From NCBI GenBank assembly GCA_039090855.1, contig CM077011.1, positions 20,647,001-20,711,000 on the forward strand: a stretch of 64,000 nucleotides of DNA. Direction: 5' to 3'. Origin of the DNA: Macrothele yani. Taxonomy: Eukaryota > Arthropoda > Arachnida > Araneae > Macrothelidae. This document shows, one piece after another, positions 53,888-64,000 of the stretch. Within the stretch, counting starts at the first letter, position 1. The number at the start of each line of letters is the position of its first letter. The notes beneath the pieces are model-generated. The model searched no databases, was not told where the DNA came from, and was given only the letters and a program-made list of their open reading frames with translations. Both the position numbers and the translations under genes were made by a program.

Positions 53888-54222
53888 TTGATGAGAAAGA
53901 CGATTAAAATCAAAATTCCGTTTATGAGGCGTAAGAATGACGATAGAACAAAATATGCTAGTTTTCGCTACCTCCGGGTAGCTTCGTCAGGTATAAAGTA
54001 GCTAAGAACGGAGAAAACACAACTGAAATATGTACACTTCTAAAAAAAAAGTGCTTTTATTCTTAGAACTGTATATTTATTTTAGTTGTGTTTTCTGCGT
54101 TCTTAGCTACTTTATGTTTGATGAAGCTACCCGGAGGTAGCGAAAACTAGCATCTTTTGTTTTATCGTCATTGTTACGCCTAATAAACGGAATTTTGATT
54201 TTTATCGTCTTTCTGTTCAGTC
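53888..54222. mobile_element. Fold-back element with hammerhead-like cores in both arms
   Basis: Arms 53888-54030 and 54075-54222 are about 90 percent complementary: for example 'ATCAAAATTCCGTTTATGAG' (left) against the reverse complement of 'TAATAAACGGAATTTTGATT' (right), and 'AAGTAGCTAAGAACG' (left). About 45 bp separate them. Near the middle of each arm is a perfect hairpin GCTACC-CGGA-GGTAGC between CTGACGA (left arm, minus strand, 53984-53990) or TTGATGA (right arm, 54118-54124) and GAAA. It has the same overall design as the fold-back at 16.3-18.3 kb but a different sequence. Confidence 0.75.
53950..53996 (-). ncRNA. Hammerhead-ribozyme-like core, left arm of the second fold-back
   Basis: Minus strand: CTGACGA (fits CTGANGA), perfect 6-bp stem II with tetraloop CGGA, GAAA, then ACTAGCATATTTTGTTC, where AAC and GTT could make stem III and TTC the cleavage triplet. 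Stem I pairing next to it is poor, so activity is doubtful. The right-arm partner has the first C of the core changed to T. Confidence 0.4.
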
Positions 54223-54239
54223 CGTTTTAATGTCTTATT

Positions 54240-54365
54240 GGGAGAAAACTTTGTGATATTATATTAGCGAAAATTGGTTGGAGGGCTTTTGGAAGAAATA
54301 GCGAAATTTTAAGACCAATTTATCATTATGACTTAAAAGAAAAGTGTTTACTCATTGCATTTTTG
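54240..54365 (+). repeat. RTE-like LINE fragment, ~100 bp
   Basis: 'GGAGGGCTTTTGGAAGAAAT' and 'TTAAAAGAAAAGTGTTTACT' match the RTE segment coding for 'WRAFGRNSIIF...LKRKVFDQC' at 60.0 kb with many changes. No other RTE part adjoins it. Confidence 0.6.
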
Positions 54366-54369
54366 TATC

Positions 54370-55690
54370 AACCTTAACCAATATAATTAAAATATCTACA
54401 CCTATACGTGCAAAGGTCTCACGAACTTCGCAAACTCCATCAATTTCGCGCTGCTACATTCAGTGTTGTTATGTACCTTTCTGTGACCCAGTGCCAACTT
54501 TGCCAAATTGCAAAAGTTGTTCAGGGAAATAACAGATAAAAAATTTAATCAAGAAGTAACTTACTTTAAATAAGAAAACAAGAACTGAAAGGAACGTAAT
54601 TTGGAAGTATGCGCCACAAGTATTTCACGAAATGAATAACTTTACGTTTAAAATGGGACTATTCAACTAGTAAACAGGAAGACATGCATTAATACTTAAA
54701 TTTTCCAGCTAATTTAAAAAGCGTTTGAGTCATTGATTTCTAACTGATTTTCGCTTTGAACCTAAAACATCAAAGATTTAAAAAAAATAGTGTAACAAAT
54801 GATGAGTTTGTTTCTGCTTCAGACCAATGGATTAAGTTGAAAAATAAAATAAACTCAAAGCATGTGTACCTACTGAATAAAATACATAAGAAGGCTACTG
54901 CATGAAATTATCTTCAGTCAAAAATAATTTATGGCTAAAGCCATTTTCCGGATTTTTTCTTGAAATACGTTGATATAAAAAAAGACATTCTGGGAATTTC
55001 TCAGTCAGATATAAAAAAAACATTTAGAGTATCATGCTAAATAACCATAATTTCAAATGCCTTAAGGAAGATGAATAGGTAGACTGCAATATCAATACTT
55101 TTAAAAATTGCTAAAAATTTAGTCATTTAAAACTGCAGCCATTTATCACAAAAATGAAAAAAATGAGGCGAATTGCTCATGTTCAGGAATACTTAATTAA
55201 TGACCCAGCACAAAAAAAAGAATTACTCCCCAAAATTAAAAAACAAACTGATGACTTCAGATTGCATATCTTCGGAGGAAGCACGGATAGTATTATTGTA
55301 AAAAACTAGATCCGTTTTTGGACAAACTGAATTTTGGTTATCAAGTAAGCCCTTTTAACATAAGTAGGTGAATAATTCAAGAGGAAACTATTTCAAATAA
55401 CAATTCGACACCAAACCAGAGCAAAAAAAAAAACAAAAAAACGATAGGGAAATTAGTCAAGAGTAAAATGGCAAATGAAACTGCAAATAAGAAATTGGAA
55501 AGCCGACTAAGATTAACATATTCTGACAAATCAAGTGCTCTAAGTCTTTCACATGACTAACCACTGGAAGTACAAGTAATAGCATGTAACAGAAGTTACA
55601 AATGTCAAACTTAGTTATTGCTCTGAAGCTATCTACTTCTATATTTAATGATTTTGACACAGCGCAGTGTTATTCAGTACCGTTTCGGAT
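54370..55690. other. Intronic DNA, nothing recognised
   Basis: Very AT-rich with several A runs. No domain or repeat was recognised. Confidence 0.45.
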
Positions 55691-55703
55691 CCCTAAAACG
55701 TAA

Positions 55704-57306
55704 CCCTTTAAAGGACCATGACCCAAAAATCTAGTGTCGCTCTAAATACCATAACGCCCGAAACTGTCTGTTGCTTCACTTCTTTGTTTAATAACAACAA
55801 TAGTGACTGAGTGTGACTCCTGCTGATCCCTCATAGGCTATCACTCTAAATACCATAACGCCCGAAACTGTCTGTTGGTTCACTTCTGTGTTTAATAACA
55901 ACAGTAGTGACTGAGGGTGACTCCTGCTGATCCCTCATAGGTTATCACTCTAAATACCATAACGCCCGAAACTGTCTTTTGGTTCACTTCTGTGTTTAAT
56001 AACAACAATAGTGACTGAGTGTGACTCCCGCTGATCCCTCATAGGTTATCACTCTAACTACCATAACGCCCGAAACTGTCTGTTGGTTCACTTCTGTGTT
56101 TAATAACAACAATAGTGACTGAGGGTGACTCCTGCTGATCCCTCATAGGTTATCACTCTAAATACCATAACGCCCGAAACTGTCTTCTGGTTCACTTCTG
56201 TGTTTAATAAAAACAATAGTGACTGAGTGTGATTCCCGCTGATCCCTCATAGGTTATCACTCTAAATACCATAACGCCCGAAACTGTCTGTGGGTTCACT
56301 TCTGTGTTTAATAACAACAATAGTGACTGAGGGTGACTCCTGCTGATCCCTCATAGGTTATCACTCTAAATACCATAACGCCCGAAACTGTCTGTTGGTT
56401 CACTTCTGTGTTTAATAACAACAATAGTGACTGAGTGTGACTCCCGCTGATCCCTCATAGGTTATCACTCCGAATACCATAACGCCCGAAACTGTATGTT
56501 GGTTCACTTCTGTGTTTAATAACAACAATAGTGACTGAGGGTGACTCCTGCTGATCCCTCATAGGCTATCACTCTAAATACCATAACGCCCGAAACTGTC
56601 TGTTGGTTCACTTCTGTGTTTAATAACAACAATAGTGACTGAGTGTGACTCCTGCTGATCCCTCATAGGTTATCACTCTAAATACCATAACGCCCGAAAC
56701 TGTCTGTTGGTTCACTTCTGTGTTTAATAACAACAATAGTGACTGAGTGTGACTCCTGCTGATCCCTCATAGGTTATCACTCTAAATACCATAACGCCCG
56801 AAACTGTCTGTTGGTTCACTTCTGTGTTTAATAACAACAATAGTGACTGAGGGTGACTCCAGCTGATCCCTCATAGGTTATCACTCTAAATACCATAACG
56901 CCCGAAACTGTCTTTTGGTTCACTTCTGTGTTTAATAACAACAATAGTGACTGAGTGTGACTCCCGCTGATCCCTCATAGGTTATCACTCTAAATACCAT
57001 AACTCCCGAAACTGTCTGTTGGTTCACTTCTGTGTTTAATAACAACAATAGTGACTGAGTGTGACTCCTGCTGATCCCTCATAGGTTATCACTCTAAATA
57101 CCATAACGCCAGAAACTGTCTGTTGGTTCACTTCTGTGTTTAATAACAACAATAGTGACTTAATGTGACTCCAGCTGATCCCTCATAGGTCGAGAAAATT
57201 TGAAGAACAAGTAAGAGTAGGAAATCTGACACACTCTAGATAGACGTTTCGGGCGTTATGGCCATTTGTACTTACGGACGTTTTGGGCGATATGGGCGTT
57301 AAAGGG
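55704..57306. mobile_element. TTAA-type MITE with interior expanded to 14 tandem 104-bp units
   Basis: The ends CCCTTTAAAGGACCATGACC and, in reverse, CCCTTTAACGCCCATATCGC match those of the MITE at 46118-46353, and the sub-terminal 'GAGAAAATTTGAAGAACAAG' is shared. GTAA precedes and TTAA follows. Between them CCATAACGCCCGAAACTGTC recurs every 104 bp from 55750 to 57103, 14 times. Each unit also holds 'GTTCACTTCTGTGTTTAATA' and 'GACTCCTGCTGATCCCTCAT'. Units differ by few bases. Confidence 0.9.
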
Positions 57307-57387
57307 TTAAACTTCCTTAAAATCTTAAGTTTCGTTTAATAGTTATGAAAGCAACCAAAAAAATACCAATTTTTTTATTCAAGAAAT

Positions 57388-58059
57388 TTAACAGTTACTG
57401 AATTTATAACTGAAATATCCAATGATTTTTGATCTTTCGACAAAATTTAAGCTGCTGTAGAAAAATATTAATTTCACGGAAAAGCCAACATTGCAGGGGA
57501 GATCGATCAACTCATCATTCACAAAATGCTCAAAATATTGCATAACACCGAAACTAGGGTCAAAACTGATATTTACTTTAGGTGGTCCAAGAAATCTAAA
57601 ATATGGGGAGCACGATTTCACACAGCAGGCGAAATTTCGTGTCGTTCACGTCCAGGTAACAATATACCTCCGTCACTGCTGTCATTAGATTCATTACTAT
57701 AATAAAATTCACTTACTTCAGTATCACTACCGGATTCACTAATACTGAAATTATCATCCAAATCGCTTGCAAACAGAAAAAAAAAAAAAAGAAAAGAGCA
57801 AACCTTTTTCACACGCCAAGAAACCACGTGTCTTCCGCAAGCGAAATACAGAAATCTGCCGATATTCGCAGAGATATTCTCTATAATAAAACACATACAT
57901 ACTAGTGCTGCTATTTAGTTTTACGGGCACAATAAATCTGTTGGGTTTGCAGTCTTCAGTATGTAACTTTTTTGACGCTTCAACTCTGCAATATCACGGG
58001 CGCGAGAAATAGGGATCAATACCTCAGCATGTCATATTGACGAGGACGGTCCTTAAGGG
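57388..58059 (-). pseudogene. piggyBac transposon fragment: transposase N-terminal region and one terminus
   Basis: In reverse the right limit is CCCTTAAGGACCGTCC followed on the plus strand by TTAA (58060-58063). The minus strand then encodes 'SISESGSDTEVSEFYY', the acidic Ser-rich start of many piggyBac transposases. After a frame change it encodes 'VNISFDPSFGVMQYFEHFVN' DELID, which matches the conserved start of the catalytic domain (DP-----FF-LFF-DELI). The rest of the transposase is missing. The expanded MITE adjoins at 57306; its left end CCCTTTAAAGGACC is also a possible partner for this terminus. Confidence 0.6.
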
Positions 58060-58399
58060 TTAAGACCTAGTACGGGAGACCTGGAACAGGACGTATACTT
58101 CACCTGGAATGCATCGCAAAGACTGAAGACAATATCTTCCGCATTACTCTTTTCTCAGCAAAATTTGTGAGATCTGGCTAGGAAAACTAAAAATGAAAAA
58201 TAGGAAGGAAAGAGAAAACGAAACACATCTGTTAGTCTACGCAGGCTGATTAAAAAATAACTTCCAATGGTCTTTTACAGCGGATTATGGATATGCAAAT
58301 CGCTATCTTCCACGGCCATTGCACTCTCCCGAGTAGATAGCGTTGTCTGGCACAAGAGTTTGAATAAAAAGGCGAAGTGCTGGAGAACAGTGAAAATGA

Positions 58400-58675
58400 C
58401 GAACATACGAGAAATATATGGCCCTTAAGTCATGAACTTTCGGAGTATGTCTGAATGGGTTTGAAAATACCCTCACGGCTACAATGCATTAACAGACGAG
58501 AAACGCAATGGCGGGCCTTAAACAGCTGCAACAGATAGCAAAATGGCGTGTGCTTGCAGGCTCTGGTGAAAGATCTGAGACACGTGGCTTGGCGTCAGAT
58601 TGCTGAAAATGCAGATGTTTCTTTTGGTTATGCGTGTGACGTCCTTCAACCTAATCACTACGCATACTTCTGAGT
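58400..58675 (+). pseudogene. mariner transposase helix-turn-helix fragment
   Basis: The plus strand near 58560-58660 reads 'VKDLRHVAWRQIAENADVSF' GYACDVL, like the second helix-turn-helix of mariner transposases (V--DRR-T---IA---GIS-G). Upstream pieces in other frames fit less well. It ends next to the RTE element. Confidence 0.45.
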
Positions 58676-58679
58676 GAGA

Positions 58680-60535
58680 CTGTTGATGCAAAAAAGAAGA
58701 GAGATGAGGACAACTAAAGAAGATGTGACTTCCAAAGTGGAATATACAGAGCTATGCAAGACAGTAAGAAAAAGTATCACTGAAGACGTAAGGAAATTCA
58801 ACTGTGAACTAGTAAGGAAAGCAATTGAAAACAACTAAAGCCTAAAGATAGCAAAGGAACATCTCAGTAAGGGAAAAAACAGATTATGGCACTGAGAAAA
58901 GAAGATGGTTCTGTAACAAGAAATAGAGGCGAAATTTTGACAAGAGTGAAAGATTTCTACTCCAAATTATATGAAAGGGATGATACATGTACTCCAGACA
59001 TCATGAAAGGTACCAGTACCAGAGTTCTTCCAGTCCTTCCAGCAGAAGTTGCGCATACAATCAAGAACATGAAGCGATGAAAAGCTCCAGGAGAAGATGG
59101 AATTACTGTAGACATCATACAAGAAGCAAGTGGAGAAATCGAAACAGTACTCGCCCAAATTTTCACTCGATGCCTTAATGAAGGGAAAATTCCTGAGGAT
59201 TGGAACAACGCTACAATGATCTTGCTCCATAAAAAAGGTGACATTGAGGATCTCGGAAACTACAGACCTATCAGCCTCCTATCAGTGGTTTATAAAATCT
59301 TCACTAAAGTTCTTTCACACCGCTTGAAGGTGACACTGGACATGACTCAACCGAGAGAACAAGCTGGATTCAGGAGTGGCTACAGCACAATAGATCATAT
59401 CCACGTACTGAGAGAACTAATTAAAAGAGCGAGGGAATATGAACTTCCATTGTGCATGGCTTTTATCGATTATGAAAAAGCCTTTGATTCGGTGAAACCA
59501 TCAGCAGTTGCAATGGCTCTGAAATCCTGCGGTATTGAAGATGCATACATTAATATTATTAATAACATCTATGAAAATGCAAGTGCAAAGATTAGGCTGT
59601 TTGAAAATACAACACACATAAAAATTGGAAAGGGAGTGAGACAAGGTGACACCATATCTCCGAAGCTCTTTAATGCCACATTGGAGGGAGTTTTTCAGTC
59701 ACTGAGCTGGGAAAACAAGGGGATAAAGATTAATGGAGATTATCTAACCCACCTTCGTTTTGCTGATGACGTAGTCATTTTTGCAACTAGCCCATCAGAG
59801 CCGCAGAGTATGATCCAGGAACTTGCTGACAAGAGTAAAGAAGTGGGATTAAAAATGAACTTTCAGAAGACAAAAGTGATGTTCAATGCTTTTACAAGAA
59901 ATGAAGATTTATCGATTGATGGAGAAAAGCTGGAGATAACAGACACGTACGTTTATCTTGGACAGCAGATATCAAGTGAGGGTCACATTGGTGAAGAAAT
60001 TAATCGGCGTACAAAACTTGCCTGGAGAGCTTTTGGAAGAAACAGCATAATTTTCAAGAGCAATATGCCATTATGTCTTAAAAGAAAAGTGTTTGATCAA
60101 TGCATCCTTCCAGTGCTTACGTATGGTGCAGAGACGTGGACCTTAGCTAAAAGAGACATACAAAGGCTGCAGACAACTCAAAGCAGCATGGAGAGGTGCA
60201 TGCTTGGTGTTACCAGGAGAGATAAGAAGAGGAACACGTGGATCCGAAAAATGACAAGAGTGGAATACATCATGATCAGAGTTAAATCCCTGAAATGGCA
60301 ATGGGCTGGACATACTGCCAGGAGAACAGACCATCGATATACAGCCGAAATTTTAGATTGGATTCCAAGGGACAGGAAAAGACCCAGAAGAAGACCACAT
60401 GGAAGATGGGTGGATGAAATTCGAAAGTATACGGGAATGACATGGAGGAGACTGGCACAAGACAGACCGTTGTGGAGGAAACTTGGGGAGACCTTCGTCC
60501 AGCAGTGGGTTGATAATGGTTGACAATGATGATGA
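58680..60535 (+). pseudogene. RTE-like LINE, longest copy (RT domain nearly intact)
   Basis: A 435-codon frame (59216-60523) has 'DLGNYRPISLLSVVYKIFTK', 'MAFIDYEKAFDSVKPSAV' (motif A), 'VRQGDTISPKLFNATLEG' (motif B), 'LRFADDVVIF' (motif C), thumb, and a long C-terminal domain ('LTYGAETWTLAKRDIQRLQT', 'WAGHTARRTDHRYTAEILDW'). The same frame extends upstream to 58886 with one TGA at 59078 (NMKR-stop-KAPGEDGIT). Further upstream, pieces to about 58690 are interrupted. The apurinic endonuclease domain is absent, so the copy is 5'-truncated. The 3' tail is (ATG)n at 60526-60550. RTE elements are copied by target-primed reverse transcription. Confidence 0.9.
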
Positions 60536-60551
60536 TGATGATGATGATGAT

Positions 60552-60840
60552 ATATTTTATATATAACATCATGATCAGTGTGAAATTCCTTGAAATGGCA
60601 ATGGGATGGACATATTTCCAGAAGGACATGGGCCATCGATGGACAGCCGAAATTTTAGACTGGATTCCAAGGGACAGGAAAAGACCCAGAAGAAGACCAC
60701 ATAGGAGATGGAAGGATGAAACTCGAAAGTATTGTAGAGTGACATGGAGGAGACAGGCCCGAGACAGACAATTGTGGGAGAAATTTGGGGAGATCTTCAT
60801 CCAGCAGTGGATTGATAATGGATTATGATGATGATGATGA
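60552..60840 (+). pseudogene. RTE-like LINE 3'-end fragment, tandem to the preceding copy
   Basis: Plus strand 'GHRWTAEILDWIPRDRKRPR', 'VTWRRQARDRQLWEKFGEIF' IQQWIDNG, then ATG repeats at 60825-60840. This is the last 90 codons of the same LINE family, placed directly after the (ATG)n tail of the longer copy and in the same orientation. Confidence 0.85.
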
Positions 60841-60841
60841 T

Positions 60842-61590
60842 ATATAAAGATAAATGGCTATTATTTGACTCATTTTTGTTTTGCTGATGACGTAGTCATT
60901 TTTGCAACTACCCCTTAGGAGCTGCAGAGAATGATGCAAGAACTTGCTGACAAGAGTAAAGAAGTGGGATTGAAAACGAACTTTCAGAAGGCAAAAGTGG
61001 TGTACATTGATTTTACAAGAAAAGATTTATTGATTGATGGAGAAAAGCTTGAGACAACCGATTTCTACATTTATCTTGGGCAGCAGATATCGAGTGAGGG
61101 TCACATTGATGAAAAATTAATCCCCGTATAAAACTTGTATGGAGAGTTTTTGGAAGAAACAGTACAATCTTTAGAGCAGTATGCCATTATGTCTTAAAAG
61201 GAAAGTGTTTAATCAATGAGTCCTGCCAGTGCTTACGTATGGAGTAGATACATGGACCTTAACTAAAAAAATATACAAAGACTGCAGACAACTCAAAGAG
61301 GAATGGAGAGTTGCATGCTTGGTGCAAACAGGAAAGATCAGAAGAGGAACTTGAGGATAAGAAAAATGACAAGAGTGAACGACATCATGACCAGTGTGAA
61401 ATTACTGAAATGGCAATAGGCTGGACATGTTGCCAGAAGAATTAACCACCGATGGAGAACTGAAATTTTAGACTGGATTCCGAGGGACAGGAAAATACCC
61501 AGAAGAAGACACCATGGGAGAAGGATGGTTGAAGTTCGAAAGCATGCCGATATGTATGAATGCACATTCATAGCACCTTGGGACACAAAT
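60842..61590 (+). pseudogene. RTE-like LINE fragment, degraded
   Basis: Begins at 'FADDVVIFATTP' (60881) with a TAG at 60916, continues 'SKEVGLKTNFQKAKVV' and 'YLGQQISSEGHIDEKL', then in broken frames through the AETWTL- and WAGHVARR-like parts to about 61560. It starts just upstream of the FADD box, like the minus-strand copy at 18.4-19.2 kb. Confidence 0.8.
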
Positions 61591-61867
61591 GTGAAAGACG
61601 AAAACTTTGAAAATATGGAAGATGTAGACTCAGTACTTTCCCGTTTTACCATAATGACAAAATTATTTTCATATTTATTCGAGAGACAAACATGTCGTCG
61701 AAAACGCGTGATTTTTTTTTTGTTTTTTTATTACCTACCTAGAAAAGGTTTGCATAAAAGGAACGTGAAAAACGAAGGTATAAAATTAATCGTTATTCTG
61801 TTCTCGAAACGATACAGCACGTTTTCTCATATAGATCATTTTCAAGGATAGATTTATTACAGCATAT

Positions 61868-62200
61868 TATCATCATCATCACCTTCATCATCAATAACCA
61901 TTATCAATCCACTGCTGGACGAAGGTCTCCCCCAATTTTCTTCCACAACATCCTATCTTAAGTCAGTCTCCTCCTTGTCACTCCAGCATGCTTTCAAATT
62001 CCATCCACCTATCTCTCGTGTGGTCTCGGATTTTTCGTGTTCCTTAGAATCCAATTTAGAATTTTGGTTGTCCATCGGTGATCCGTTCTTTTGGCAACAT
62101 GTCCACTGTCCAGCCCAGTGCCATTTCAGGGATTTTACTCTGATTATGATATATTTCACTCTATTCATGATGTTTCCCACATATACATCGTTCAAATTGA
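61868..62200 (-). pseudogene. RTE-like LINE 3'-end fragment, minus strand
   Basis: Plus strand ATCATCATCATC... then 'AACCATTATCAATCCACTGC' TGGACGAAGGTCTCCCC, the reverse complement of the RTE 3' end. The minus strand codes 'NRVKYIIIRVKSLKWHWAGQ' and 'KLDSKEHEKSETTREIGGWN' with frameshifts. Confidence 0.8.
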
Positions 62201-62427
62201 ACAGTTTAAAAATAAAATATCAGTAAGATTTTTGAAAATGGATCGCTGTGTCCAAAAACTTAAAAAAAAAAAAAACTATTCATAAACATCTTTGTGAAAA
62301 GACATGAAAACAAAAATAATCTTAGAAGTAAATATGGAACTTGCATTTAAAAGGATTTAAAGATTGATAATTTTGCATATTTTACAAAACAGTATTTCAT
62401 TAACTAAACTAATGCATCCATACTTAC

Positions 62428-62539
62428 GGGCTAAAGCAGGATAAAATGATAGATCTACAGGCCTGCTGTCGTCGTTCACAATGGACAGGTACCACGTTCC
62501 AGGTTCTAAGTAATGCAAGAAGCTAATGTCTTGGCGAGA
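62428..62539 (-). CDS. Ten-m: Teneurin, exon before the EGF repeats
   Basis: The 112-bp exon has the acceptor CTATTTTCTTTTTCAG (62540-62555) and donor GTAAGT (62422-62427). It enters in phase 0 and leaves in phase 1, matching the exon at 44979-45083. It encodes 'SFLHYLEPGTWYLSIVNDDS' RPVDLSFYPALA, which matches the conserved teneurin segment between the membrane anchor and EGF 1 ('YLDxGxWxLSxYNDxxxxxxVxF'). Joined to the next exon it leads directly into CPNSCHLHGNC. The intron to the next exon is 17,344 bp. Upstream exons lie beyond the window. Confidence 0.85.
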
Positions 62540-62559
62540 CTGAAAAAGAAAATAGGATT

Positions 62560-63370
62560 TATGTAAATATATTTTACGAATTGTTCACAAATGAAAATTA
62601 CTTGTGATGTGGATACATTAACCAGGAGCATTATTTTACTAAAAGTATAAATAATAGAGAAACTATTCGTTCGAGAAGATCGAAAAGAAGCTGATTTCTG
62701 ATTAAAATGCATTTCAAAAAATGTAAATAACTTAAAAACCAGCTTAGTGCACGTATTTGCCGCAGAAGCACATTGTTCGAATGAAATCTAAAAAACACAC
62801 ATACTAGCTGAGATATAGGTGAACGTATTTGCTTAAAATTGTAAAATTTCCATAGTACAGTAAACTATATGTAAATGAACTTTATTGAACTCCTGAAACT
62901 CATACTTGTGAATTTCCGGAGTTCACTAAACTGTACTTTTTTTATTGTAGATTTGCATACAGCCGACTGGGGGGGGGGGGAGTGAATGATCAGAGGTACC
63001 GGCTTCTGGCAGATCGCCGAAGTTAATTCCGGGGTCTACTTCCATTCTGGAAACAATGACCTCTAATTTAGGAAAGGCGACTATTTATATCCTTGGATAC
63101 TAACGGTGTTCTTTAAATCCCGGAAAGTGTACTTTGTTGGAACTGTAAAACCTGTGCAGCTCAGTAAAATATTTTCATATATGAAAAAATGTATGGCAAT
63201 ATCAGTGGCGCAGGGTGACCTAGTTTATCAAGGGTTTAAATTTTTTAAATGAATCTCAACCTTCTCCGGTACTGTGAAATATAATTTCAGTGGATTTTGA
63301 GGTTTCCAAACACCACCTGCTGAAATCATGCGTAACAACACAGAATGAAATAGAAATGTCGTATATATAT
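62560..63370. other. Intronic DNA, nothing recognised
   Basis: Intron of the teneurin gene. Contains a G10 run near 62972. No domain or repeat was recognised. Confidence 0.5.
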
Positions 63371-63373
63371 ATA

Positions 63374-64000
63374 CACTGAAGAGCAATGGAATTAGAGATA
63401 CCTGCCTAGTAACGTGTAGCACCACCTCTCGCCCTGATGACGGCGGTGATTCGTCTCGGCATGGACTCGACAAGACACCGGAAGCGTTGGGAAGCCGTAC
63501 GCATCCACGACCCCTGAACAAGCTGCCATAGTTCACGAAGATTTGATGGAGGGGTCAGAGCCACGAACATCTCTCTGGGAATGAAGTCAGGTGACCTAAC
63601 TGGCCAAGGAAGCGAGGCTATGTCGGTGGATTTTTCATCCAACCATTCGGATACAATTCGGGAACGATGGCACGGTGCATTGTCTTGTTGCAGGATGAGG
63701 TCCCCAGTTTGATGTCGAAGACACACAAACGGGAGCAAATGGTCGTGCAGGATATAGCGGTAACGTTGACCTGTGAAGGACGATGTCACGCGTACCAGGG
63801 GTCCCATTTTAGTCCACGTAAACAGTCACCAGACAATAATGCCACCTCCATCAGCTTGAAGAGTACCCTGCTGGCAAGAAGGATCCATCGCTTCATGTGG
63901 TTTGCGCCGTACTCGTATCCTGCCATCCGCATGTACCAACGTAAATCTCGACTCATCAGTCCAGGCAACATTTTCCCACATGTCTAGGGTCCAGTGGCGA
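63374..64000 (-). mobile_element. Tc1-like element J, cut by the window edge
   Basis: The left end CACTGAAGAGCAATGGAATT follows TA (63372-63373). The remaining sequence is transposase on the minus strand. The right end lies outside the window. Confidence 0.85.
63406..64000 (-). pseudogene. Tc1-like transposase of element J, partial
   Basis: Minus strand from the window edge: 'NVAWTDESRFTLVHADGRIR' (first Asp), a frame change near 63810, then 'LILQQDNAPCHRSRIVSEWL' (second Asp), 'SLPWPVRSPDFIPREMFVAL' and 'SMPRRITAVIRARGGATRY' (C-terminus, stop at 63406). Between SPDF-P and the following MFVALTPP the usual IENLWD segment is missing, so the catalytic Glu is deleted in frame. The N-terminal part is outside the window. 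Confidence 0.85.

Overview
The window is a piece of a eukaryotic, almost certainly arthropod, genome. It is AT-rich, has no prokaryote-style gene packing, and is dominated by decayed transposons. The only host gene recognised is on the minus strand. Three short exons with consensus splice sites and matching reading phases (62428-62539, 44979-45083, 19356-19550) encode the start of the EGF region of a teneurin (Ten-m/odd Oz family), a type II transmembrane adhesion receptor. The introns between them are about 17.3 kb and 25.4 kb, and most of the window is intron of this gene. The mix of Tc1-like, mariner, RTE-like and tRNA-SINE repeats is what I would expect of a chelicerate such as a spider or scorpion, but that is inference; nothing here names the species.

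Layout. 1-9.9 kb: a degenerate ~145-bp tandem array ending in a GGAC run, remnants of mariner and Tc1 transposases, and a TTAA-flanked piggyBac-like MITE. 9.9-19.3 kb: a mariner/Tc1/mariner chimera, a mariner, a complete Tc1 element (family C, 1242 bp), Tc1 scraps, a long inverted-repeat element with hammerhead-ribozyme-like cores that was later split by a Tc1 element (family D), and a 5'-truncated RTE LINE. 19.3-21.1 kb: a teneurin exon, an 18-bp minisatellite, and a tandem array in which five units carry the palindrome TGACGTCA. 21.1-31.5 kb: Tc1 families E, F (with a hAT MITE inside), G, B and H, plus several tRNA-derived SINEs. 32-33.2 kb: mariner. 34.5-35.7 kb: a 345-bp SINE-like unit in tandem, flanked by a 12-bp target-site duplication. 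37.6-43.3 kb: decayed Tc1, Tc1 copies B2 and C2 back to back, and a solo LTR. 45-51.7 kb: a teneurin exon, hAT and SINE remnants with a TTAA MITE, a ~135/271-bp satellite-like array, and a second GGAC-terminated array. 52.4-62.2 kb: five RTE pieces, a second inverted repeat with hammerhead-like cores, and a TTAA MITE whose interior is expanded to 14 copies of a 104-bp unit. 62.4-64 kb: a teneurin exon and a Tc1 element leaving the right edge.

Every transposase I could read carries at least one disabling change or is truncated. The two best preserved (elements G and B1) each read through except for one stop codon. The most unusual signals are the inverted-repeat elements with CTGANGA-stem-GAAA cores, which fit non-autonomous Penelope-like terminal repeats; the tandem SINE array inserted as one unit; and the pair of sibling MITEs, one with a single core unit and one expanded.
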